Source: JAFGPJ01 sp964612465 (GTDB taxonomy: Bacteria > Planctomycetota > Phycisphaerae > Sedimentisphaerales > Anaerobacaceae). From it: a stretch of 30,671 nucleotides of DNA. The position numbers were made by a program, and so were the translations under genes. This document shows, in pieces, positions 24,689 to 30,671 of this stretch. The DNA lies in NCBI GenBank assembly GCA_964612465.1, contig CAZTDF010000033.1:1-30671 (forward strand), read 5' to 3'. Numbering within the stretch: the first letter of the stretch is position 1; each line of letters begins with the position of its first letter. The notes beneath the pieces were generated by a model, which saw only the letters and a list, made by a program, of their open reading frames with translations, was not told where the DNA came from and searched no databases.

Positions 24689-27007
24689 CTATAAGTCGTC
24701 AGGTAAACTTTTATTGGAAGATCCGGAACTCGATGAGGATGGACTCGTAGTTGGCCGCTGTGTTGACATCGATCCGTACCGAGAAGGCGGCTTAGGCGGT
24801 GCAGGCGGCTCAGGTGCATCTTTCCAGATAAACTTGGCATTTAGTACAAACCAATGATCATTAACCTTGTAAACCGGCTTGCCCTGGTAGAGTCTCGGTT
24901 TCCCGTTCTCGTTCAGCACGCTTTCCTTACTGATGGTCTCCCTGGTCATCGGGTCAATCAAAATCCAATTACGTGTTGTAGCGGCCGAACGGGGGCCGGT
25001 CTGGGTTGTTTCATCTATCAGCTCTTCCCATATGCCTATCCCCTCAGGCATCTCACCATCCAGGGTGACTTCCTTTATCTCCAGACTAAACTGCTCGGAA
25101 TCTTCTTTTTTATACAGCTCGAAGGGACTATCGGCATCTCCAGCAATATCATCAAGATGCGCCAACCGCGTAATAAATCCCCATTCATCCGGCGTCTGCT
25201 CAACGTTGGGAGGATCTATTATTTTGCCCAATTCAGTCACTGTCCGGCCATAGGGACTATAGCAGAGGATCTGGATCACAAATCCGGAAAACTTCTCCTC
25301 CCCCCCGGTGCCTCCCAAGGAACCCATAGGACCATATTCATACATTCCTCTGCCCCCCATCTGAGCCTCCATCATCATGGCGTACTCATATTCCGCTTCC
25401 GCTCCTCCGCCTTCCATTCCGGGTTCGCCTCCTCGCGACCTTCTCCAGACATCGGCTCCGCCAAACTTCGCCCCGGCCAGATCATTTGTGAAGTAAATAG
25501 TCATCCCCGTGATAAAGATCTGCTTGCGCTGCTTTCTGGGAATCTCCTTAATCGTTTTCACATCGCCGGCGGCAAAAGCCTTGTACAACTCGGCCTGTTC
25601 CGGAGTGTTCTGCTCATTTGGCAGGGCTGAGATAATCGTCTCGTGCAAAAGTGGGATGACGTCACGATATTTAAAAGGTTCAAACTCCTTGTTAATTATT
25701 GTCTCATATTTGGAGCCCTCTTTTTGTTCATCTTCGAACTTCTTTTTGGCATCATCGACATTATCGAGGGCCATCGCAATTTTTTGCCGGACCTGTCCGT
25801 TCTTCGTGTAATTCATTTTATCAAGGCCGGTTCGCGCAAAGCATAGAAGTGAGACGGCAAGCAATATACACGCTGCGGCAATAAAATACCTGCCCTTGCT
25901 CGCCCAGGCCATTGACCGGGCAATATTGCGGGGCAGCAGATTACTCTCTATCCTGGCCAGGCCCAGACCCTGCAGTGCAAGACCGTAAACGATGCCGAAG
26001 TCGCTGACATTTTCGTGGAACTTCGCCGGCGAAACTCCCGGCCCCATCCCGAGTCTTTTAAACGAATCCGGCCTCTCAACAGGTATCTGCAGCGTTTGAT
26101 GCAAATACTTGAGCAAGCCCCGCAGCTTGGTTCCGCCTCCAAGAGCAACGATTCTAACTATTTTTGTATTGGGATTGGAACTGTTGTAAAAGCCCAGTGA
26201 CCGCTGGACTTCGGAGGCCAGATCCGTAAAAACGGGTCTCATTGCCTGGAGTATCTGCCGGGCGTATTTACTCACTGGAGCCGTGCGTTTTAGTTTTTCG
26301 GCCTTTTCAAAGTTAAGCCTGAATGTGTCTGCTATCGCCTTGGTAAAAGCGTTGCCCCCGATAAGAATACATCTTTGCCAGACGGCTGATTTTGTGCAGA
26401 CGACCAAATCAGTATTTTCCGCCCCAATGTTAAGCACGACGGTTGCCTGACTGTCGGAAGTCACCAGGTCGGGACGGTCGTTCAGCAGGTAGTTGTAAAG
26501 AGCCATCGGCGCCATCTGCACGTAGCTGACCTGTACATCTTCCCTGTTAAAGTGCTCCAGTACCGAGTTGACAACTTCATTTTTGATCGCAAAAATGCCA
26601 ACCTTGATTTCAGGGCTGTCCGGCTCTGTCATCAACTGCCAGTCCCACTGGACATCGTTGATGCCGAAAGGAATTTGCTGAACCGCTTCGAACTTCACCA
26701 TTTCGGGAATGCGCTTCTCCTCGACGGGAGGCAAGTTCACGAACCGTGCAAAGCTATTCTGGCTCGGCACAGAAACTGCTATCTCGTCCAGGCTCAAGTC
26801 GTATTTATTGACGAACTGGCGCAAACTTAACGCGATTAGCTCTTCTTTCTCCGCCTCCGTCACGTTACTTCCGCTGAGTATTTTGCCGTGCCGGATATTA
26901 TCGAAGCCCATTACTTCTACAACCCCGCGCTCTGTACTCAGGTACAATGCTTTAAGGGAACTATTTCCTATGTCGATTGCCCAGACTGTGCCGGTTTCCG
27001 CAGCCAT
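24689..27007 (-). CDS. pilM: PilM-PilN fusion, pilus or secretion assembly protein
   Basis: A 772-residue fusion. Residues 1-365 are PilM, the actin-like cytoplasmic ATP-binding protein of type IV pilus platforms: VWAIDIGNSSLKALYL (phosphate 1), VNLPPVEEKRIPEMVKFEAV, VVLNIGAENTDLVV (phosphate 2), and IVRIVALGGGTKLRGLLKYL (adenosine). Then ESNLLPRNIAR and a helix at about 374-392 match the N-terminus of PilN, which normally is a separate gene whose INLLP peptide binds PilM. The extracytoplasmic part runs to 772 and is far longer than PilN. It contains a Gly/Met/Tyr-rich insertion (EYEYAMMMEAQMGGRGMYEY) near 530-560 and a Ser/Pro-rich tail. GAGGAG lies five bases before the ATG. It is the first gene of the operon. 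Confidence 0.88.
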   Translation of the reverse strand: MAAETGTVWAIDIGNSSLKALYLSTERGVVEVMGFDNIRHGKILSGSNVTEAEKEELIALSLRQFVNKYDLSLDEIAVSVPSQNSFARFVNLPPVEEKRIPEMVKFEAVQQIPFGINDVQWDWQLMTEPDSPEIKVGIFAIKNEVVNSVLEHFNREDVQVSYVQMAPMALYNYLLNDRPDLVTSDSQATVVLNIGAENTDLVVCTKSAVWQRCILIGGNAFTKAIADTFRLNFEKAEKLKRTAPVSKYARQILQAMRPVFTDLASEVQRSLGFYNSSNPNTKIVRIVALGGGTKLRGLLKYLHQTLQIPVERPDSFKRLGMGPGVSPAKFHENVSDFGIVYGLALQGLGLARIESNLLPRNIARSMAWASKGRYFIAAACILLAVSLLCFARTGLDKMNYTKNGQVRQKIAMALDNVDDAKKKFEDEQKEGSKYETIINKEFEPFKYRDVIPLLHETIISALPNEQNTPEQAELYKAFAAGDVKTIKEIPRKQRKQIFITGMTIYFTNDLAGAKFGGADVWRRSRGGEPGMEGGGAEAEYEYAMMMEAQMGGRGMYEYGPMGSLGGTGGEEKFSGFVIQILCYSPYGRTVTELGKIIDPPNVEQTPDEWGFITRLAHLDDIAGDADSPFELYKKEDSEQFSLEIKEVTLDGEMPEGIGIWEELIDETTQTGPRSAATTRNWILIDPMTRETISKESVLNENGKPRLYQGKPVYKVNDHWFVLNAKFIWKDAPEPPAPPKPPSRYGSMSTQRPTTSPSSSSSGSSNKSLPDDL

Positions 27008-27064
27008 AACACTCCTCTCGCATAGTTTTCAATTAGCCTTGTAAATCCATTCAAACAAATATAC

Positions 27065-27073
27065 ATTATATCA
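27065..27073 (-). promoter_or_regulatory. Extended -10 promoter for the pilM operon
   Basis: On the minus strand TGATATAAT (plus 27065-27073) is a full extended -10 motif about 58 bases before the pilM start. No -35 match is seen. The site touches the start region of the divergent mtaB, whose ATG at 27078 lies five bases away, so expression of the two may interfere. Confidence 0.45.
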
Positions 27074-27077
27074 TACT

Positions 27078-28457
27078 ATGAAGACTTTTTCCATAAATTC
27101 TCTTGGCTGCAAAGTCAATCAATATGAAAGCCAGCAAATTCGAGAATTACTCGAAAATTTCGGGCTCCATAAAGTCGAACCGTCTAACAAGCCCGACCTG
27201 GTCGTTATTAATTCCTGCTGCGTAACACATACAGCATCGGCCAAGAGCCGGCAATGCATTCGAAAAACCCAAAAGCAAAGTCCAAACGCCGTTATCATCG
27301 TCTCCGGATGCCTGCCGACCGTACAAATCGGCGAATTGAGCACTATGGCTGAAGATGTTCATCTGATCAGAAATCGAAGCGATCTTGCTGATACGCTAAG
27401 CTGCATAATCAACAACAAAGCTGCCACCCTAACTTCCCAAAGAACTCAATCCTGTCCGGACACTACCATTAAAGCAAAAAAGAGCTACAAAATCAAGTAT
27501 AAAAACGAGTTAAACAATAACATGAATTTGCCGCCGCTAACGTCGTTCGAGGGCCAAACCAGAGCCTTTCTAAAGATTCAAGATGGCTGCGATGGATACT
27601 GCACATATTGTATAGTACCCAAAACCCGGCCTTTTGTTCGCAGCAAACCGGCCGAGGAAGTTCTGAATGAGGCGCAAGCGCTTGTAAAATCCGGACATAG
27701 GGAAATCGTCGTAACTGGAATATTTCTCGGGGCTTACGGCCGTCAAAGCGTCAGGCGAAAAAATTGGCTTGATCAGCAAAACAATCATCTCGCCGACCTG
27801 CTCGATAAGATGGCGGAAATCCCCAATCTTGCAAGGATAAGATTAAGCTCTCTGGAGCCCGCCGATCTTACGCCGCGACTGCTCGATACGCTCTGCCGAC
27901 ACCCTAACATTATGCCCCATCTGCACTTGTCGCTGCAATCGGGCTCGGATAATATCCTGAGAAAAATGTGCCGGCAATACAGAGTCGAAGAATTCAGAGA
28001 AAAAGTCGATTCCGCCAAATCCCGGCTCGACAGGCCCGCCATAACGACCGATATCATCGTTGGTTTTCCCGGCGAAACGGACGCCGACTTTGAGCAGACT
28101 GTTAATATGGCTAAGTTTGTTGGTTTTGCAAAGATGCACGTTTTCACTTTCTCGCCGCGAAGGGGCACAGCCGCTGCCGATATGCAAGACTCTATCGATA
28201 ATAAAATTATAAAACAAAGGTCAAAAATATTGCGCGACCTGAATATTGAGCTCGGGTTAAAATACCGCCGGCAATTTATTGGCGAAACTGCCGAAATTCT
28301 GATCGAAAAAGATAACGGACAACGCTCCGGACGAAGCGAAAGATACTTTACAGTCTATCTCAATAAAACAGAGGAAAAGCAAAAAAGAAATAGCATTGTG
28401 GGAGTAAAACTTATTGAAAATAGAGAAAATGGGATGGCTGGGACAATTGTCCGCTAA
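27078..28457 (+). CDS. mtaB: tRNA t6A37 methylthiotransferase
   Basis: MtaB is a radical SAM methylthiotransferase that converts t6A37 to ms2t6A in tRNAs reading ANN codons. The 459-residue protein has the N-terminal MTTase domain with SLGCKVNQYES (C11), INSCCVTH (C47) and VSGCLP (C78) binding the auxiliary cluster. The radical SAM motif CDGYCTYC gives C171, C175 and C178. GHREIVVTGIFLGAYG, RLSSLEP, LHLSLQSGSDNILRKMCR and IIVGFPGET follow. The C-terminal 65 residues are in the place of a TRAM domain. GCKVNQYE points to MtaB rather than MiaB or RimO. A low-complexity linker (about 118-155) separates the first two domains. The ATG has no Shine-Dalgarno, and the mRNA may be nearly leaderless, with a weak TTGTAA-N15-TATACA at 27039-27065. 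Confidence 0.93.
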   Translation: MKTFSINSLGCKVNQYESQQIRELLENFGLHKVEPSNKPDLVVINSCCVTHTASAKSRQCIRKTQKQSPNAVIIVSGCLPTVQIGELSTMAEDVHLIRNRSDLADTLSCIINNKAATLTSQRTQSCPDTTIKAKKSYKIKYKNELNNNMNLPPLTSFEGQTRAFLKIQDGCDGYCTYCIVPKTRPFVRSKPAEEVLNEAQALVKSGHREIVVTGIFLGAYGRQSVRRKNWLDQQNNHLADLLDKMAEIPNLARIRLSSLEPADLTPRLLDTLCRHPNIMPHLHLSLQSGSDNILRKMCRQYRVEEFREKVDSAKSRLDRPAITTDIIVGFPGETDADFEQTVNMAKFVGFAKMHVFTFSPRRGTAAADMQDSIDNKIIKQRSKILRDLNIELGLKYRRQFIGETAEILIEKDNGQRSGRSERYFTVYLNKTEEKQKRNSIVGVKLIENRENGMAGTIVR

Positions 28458-28469
28458 AAGATTCAATAA

Positions 28470-28486
28470 ATTCATACTCCATGAAT
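28470..28486. terminator. Small hairpin between convergent genes
   Basis: ATTCAT and ATGAAT form a 6-bp stem with a 5-base loop in the 30-base gap between the convergent mtaB and the transglutaminase-like gene. It is AT-rich and weak, and a terminator role is only suggested by position. Confidence 0.25.
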
Positions 28487-28487
28487 A

Positions 28488-29840
28488 TTACAGCTCGCGA
28501 GAGTTATTTCGAATGAATGAAAACTCGACTTTCGCTTTTACCGGCTTGCCGCCGATCTCCAACACCGGGTAGGCAAGGAAATTGATCGGCCCTGAAGCCG
28601 GGCCCGGTTCGAGCACAAGGTCGCGGCCCCGGCTCAGTTCGATGCGGTTTGCCGGATGGTGGCCGAAGTAATATGTAGACAGGCTGGAACACTTATCGCC
28701 CTCGCTGATATCAACGGGCCACCACTTGCCGTCGGTATAGAACTCCGCCCAGCAATGATAGCCGTCTATCCCGCCTTCATTCCTCTCCGAAGGGATTGAC
28801 GCCCCGATGGCAAAACGAGCGGGAATTCCGACGGCCCTGCACAAGGCGATAAAGTAGGAATGAAAATCCGTGCAGTTACCGGTTTTAGCATCACACGCAT
28901 AGACGGCATCGCCTTTTCCCCAGCCGGTGCCGAACTTTATGTAGCGCATGCGGTCAATGGTGTGGTCGTAGAGGGCCCGCGCACGCACGAGGTCGCCCTT
29001 CTTGCCCTCAATAACTTCTTCGGCAATGGTGCGGAATCTCTCATCGGCCGGCACAAGACGCTCCGGAGCAATGTATCGCTCGATGGCCGACTCTTGATCT
29101 GCATAGACGGGTTTCTCAAGACGTTTTACCTGAGAGCGGATCTTGACGGTTTTTCCGCTGTCTTGAGAGCCAAGCGTCAGAAAAAGTACGCGGTTTCCAT
29201 GCTCACTCTCATTTAATATTTCCTGCTTACCCGGGGCTTCTATGGATTTGATGTCAACCGTCTGAAATGAGTCCGTACTCGGCAGCGGAATCCACATGCG
29301 GGCAGTGTCACTAATTTCCGGCAGCGTCGCCCTATATAGAAACTCGAACTCGTCCTGCCCTTTGATAGCGCCAAGCAGTTCGGGCGGGGCATCCTTCGCG
29401 GGGGCACGGTGCCACGTTTTGTCACGCTCCTGCTTCCACACATAAAAAGGCTGGCCGTTGAACTTGTGGACCGTGGTTTCCGTAACGGTCATAGCACCCG
29501 GATCGCCTTCAAGGAAGAAATCCACATCATAAACATCCCCGTCGCTGCTGGCCAAATCCACGCAGGCAAAATAACGACGCGGCCCCAGATTCGCCAGGTA
29601 CTCGGTGTGGACACGGACCAGCTTAAGCTTAAGTTCACTATCATTGAAGGGAAGTGTGAAATAGCCCCCGCCTAAGCGTGTTTGCTCTTCAATGTGTTTT
29701 TCGATACCATCCTGTATGTCCTTCGTCACCACATTAGGTATCGAACCAGAAGTGCCCTGCTCCTGGTCCCGTGAGTCGTCACAGCCCATGAGAATAGCGC
29801 ACACCAATACTATTGCAGGCATTGCCTTTTGCCAATTCAT
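28488..29840 (-). CDS. Transglutaminase-like (cysteine protease fold) lipoprotein
   Basis: A 450-residue predicted lipoprotein, lipobox ILMGC with acylated C20. The N-terminal half (about 40-270) is a beta-rich region of unknown role that contains LYRATLPEISDTARMWIPLP, typical of the segment preceding bacterial transglutaminase-like cores. The core (about 290-400) has the full triad: C323 in GNCTDFHSYFIALCRAVGIPA, H362 in GYHCWAEFY and D377 in WWPVDISEG, so it should be catalytically competent as a peptidase or amide-modifying enzyme. Substrates of these periplasmic proteins are mostly unknown. The ATG at 29840 is preferred over one 27 bases upstream because AAAGG lies seven bases before it and the lipoprotein signal then starts properly. 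It follows the small lipoprotein gene by 49 bases. Confidence 0.86.
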   Translation of the reverse strand: MNWQKAMPAIVLVCAILMGCDDSRDQEQGTSGSIPNVVTKDIQDGIEKHIEEQTRLGGGYFTLPFNDSELKLKLVRVHTEYLANLGPRRYFACVDLASSDGDVYDVDFFLEGDPGAMTVTETTVHKFNGQPFYVWKQERDKTWHRAPAKDAPPELLGAIKGQDEFEFLYRATLPEISDTARMWIPLPSTDSFQTVDIKSIEAPGKQEILNESEHGNRVLFLTLGSQDSGKTVKIRSQVKRLEKPVYADQESAIERYIAPERLVPADERFRTIAEEVIEGKKGDLVRARALYDHTIDRMRYIKFGTGWGKGDAVYACDAKTGNCTDFHSYFIALCRAVGIPARFAIGASIPSERNEGGIDGYHCWAEFYTDGKWWPVDISEGDKCSSLSTYYFGHHPANRIELSRGRDLVLEPGPASGPINFLAYPVLEIGGKPVKAKVEFSFIRNNSREL

Positions 29841-29889
29841 AGCAGACCTTTCATCTCCGAACCGCATGCCGCGGTCTGGAACGTGAATA

Positions 29890-30093
29890 TTATTGAGGAT
29901 GTTCTGCTGATGGATGCTCCCCTGCCGGTTGTTCTTCGGCCTTTTTTTCCTCGGCCGGAGCTTTCTTGGCCGGATGTTCGCTCGAAGTTCCCTCGGTCGG
30001 TTGTTCGTTCTTATGTTTGCAACCCGTCAAGCCAAGCGAAACAACTGCGGCAACCAGCAACAATACAATTACCTTTTTCACTCTGTTTATCAT
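29890..30093 (-). CDS. Small lipoprotein with charged, EHP-repeat tail
   Basis: A 67-residue predicted lipoprotein. The signal (KKVIVLLLVAAVVSLGLTGC) ends in lipobox LTGC. The short mature chain is Lys/Glu/Pro/Ala-rich and disordered, with three EHP units (SSEHPAKK, GEHPSAEHPQ). The start at 30093 is chosen because AAAGGAG lies eight bases upstream; an ATG 18 bases earlier overlaps that Shine-Dalgarno and is unlikely. It is probably co-transcribed with the transglutaminase-like lipoprotein downstream. The His residues could bind metal weakly, but nothing proves it. I do not recognise the family. Confidence 0.7.
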   Translation of the reverse strand: MINRVKKVIVLLLVAAVVSLGLTGCKHKNEQPTEGTSSEHPAKKAPAEEKKAEEQPAGEHPSAEHPQ

Positions 30094-30182
30094 TATCGAT
30101 TCTCCTTTCATCGATTAAAATTAGGAAAGCCAATGCTTCAGTGCACTGTTCCCTTCGTTTTCGGGTTTTTTGCCTAAAAACG

Positions 30183-30210
30183 ATTATATAGTCAACATAA
30201 ACTGTTACAA
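30183..30210 (-). promoter_or_regulatory. Predicted promoter for the two-lipoprotein operon
   Basis: On the minus strand TTGTAA (plus 30205-30210), a 16-base spacer and TATAAT (plus 30183-30188) lie about 90 bases before the small lipoprotein start. The -10 box is consensus and the -35 shares four of six bases. Confidence 0.45.
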
Positions 30211-30296
30211 ACAAACGTCTTCCTTTTATACAAGAACTTCCTGCTGCTTGTTCAATACAACATAGCTTTCGTCCAAATGCCGGCTAATTGGCTTTG

Positions 30297-30404
30297 AATT
30301 GGGTTTGTTTTTTCGCCGCACGAAACAGCAAAAATCTTCATAATTACCTTTCGTATAAGACTTTGCACCAATTTCACCCTTTCACAAATTGGGTTTGTTT
30401 TTTC
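30297..30404. repeat. 18-base direct repeat, 90-base period
   Basis: AATTGGGTTTGTTTTTTC occurs at 30297-30314 and again at 30387-30404, identical over 18 bases. The intervening DNA is AT-rich, with no open frame or transposase. It lies in the gene-free end of the window (30112-30671). Confidence 0.75.
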
Positions 30405-30430
30405 AAACATGCTTTTTCCCAAAAAGTATG

Positions 30431-30450
30431 CCCTGAGCGTAGTCGAAGGG
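30431..30450. repeat. Dispersed-type motif CCCTGAGC...GTCGAAGGG
   Basis: The 20-base CCCTGAGCGTAGTCGAAGGG is an imperfect palindrome with CCCT and AGGG ends. From memory, closely similar sequences occur in many copies in unrelated environmental bacterial genomes, usually between genes. Only one copy is present here, so dispersal cannot be shown from this window. Confidence 0.55.
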
Positions 30451-30498
30451 TCTAATAAACACTGGATTTACTCTCATTTTTGCCTTTTTTCTTCTATA

Positions 30499-30524
30499 AT
30501 TCTAAATTCTACATTCTAAATTCT
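30499..30524. repeat. Tandem 12-base repeat ATTCTAAATTCT
   Basis: ATTCTAAATTCT occurs at 30499-30510 and 30513-30524, separated by AC. Its style resembles the short AT-rich intergenic repeats at 4602-4657, and it directly precedes the inverted repeat at 30539. Confidence 0.6.
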
Positions 30525-30538
30525 CCATACCACATACT

Positions 30539-30662
30539 ACATACGATATACGAATTCGTTAATTATTATACGAATCTAAACGGAAAAAGGCGGGCTAATT
30601 CCAGATAAATCTCCGATACACGGCGGCCACTATTCGTCGTTCGTATTGCGTATATCGTATGT
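30539..30662. repeat. 14-bp inverted repeat ACATACGATATACG at the window end
   Basis: ACATACGATATACG (30539-30552) is repeated as its exact reverse complement at 30649-30662, 96 bases apart. The left arm is preceded by TACT and the right arm is followed by CGTCGATGA, so the full element may extend beyond the window. No gene lies between the arms. Confidence 0.7.
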
Positions 30663-30671
30663 CGTCGATGA

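Noticed and set aside
24854..25630. 258-codon plus-strand frame opposite the PilM-PilN fusion
   Set aside because: Shadow of the minus-strand gene; no start signal or protein family features.
30297..30662. Possible CRISPR array in the repeat-rich tail
   Set aside because: The repeats are different sequences with only two copies each and no regular spacing; no cas gene is present.

Overview
The window reads as a chromosomal segment of an anaerobic or facultative Planctomycetota bacterium, most likely class Phycisphaerae (Sedimentisphaerales-like). This is inferred from gene content, not from a marker tree: a prepilin-type protein with a C-terminal H-X9-DG motif, a secreted beta-helix protein with a dockerin-like EF-hand pair, a secreted PL1-type pectate lyase with a calcium-binding tail, a PilM-PilN fusion with unusual partners, long PQQ-type beta-propeller proteins, and a C_GCAxxG_C_C family protein. 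Base composition is mixed and intergenic DNA is AT-rich. No rRNA, tRNA, CRISPR array, transposase or phage gene was seen.

Layout. 1-394 is an AT-rich gene-free stretch. 395-3483 (minus) holds rpsA (ribosomal protein S1, six S1 domains plus a long acidic tail) and ispH (last step of the MEP isoprenoid pathway). 3813-5142 (plus) holds an OmpA/MotB-like lipoprotein and ndk. 5327-7756 encodes a secreted right-handed beta-helix protein with dockerin-like and triple Ig-like modules. 7860-8090 is the decayed C-terminus of a PQQ-propeller gene.

8156-17652 (plus) is the most interesting part. It looks like one transcription unit: a signal-peptide protein with an N-terminal CAIPVFRYALERW motif and a C-terminal membrane anchor, two paralogous MacB/FtsX-type permeases, their ABC ATPase, a 1042-residue secreted protein that joins a degenerate methyltransferase-like domain to a PQQ-type beta-propeller, a methyltransferase with a lipoprotein signal, and a prepilin-like H-X9-DG protein. 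I propose it as an uncharacterised envelope system in which the ABC machine acts on the exported propeller and methyltransferase-fold proteins. The grouping is visible in the sequence; the function is inference.

17737-20845 (minus) holds the pectate lyase, a coiled-coil lipoprotein and the C_GCAxxG_C_C protein. 21122-27007 (minus) is a tight three-gene operon: a PilM-PilN fusion followed by two single-pass membrane proteins. All three carry Gly/Arg/Ser/Met/Tyr-rich low-complexity insertions, suggesting a divergent type IV pilus or type II secretion inner-membrane platform. A divergent mtaB (tRNA ms2t6A methylthiotransferase) starts 70 bases away.

28488-30093 (minus) holds a transglutaminase-like lipoprotein and a small charged lipoprotein. 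From 30112 to the end no gene is seen, but the DNA carries several short direct and inverted repeats of dispersed-element type.
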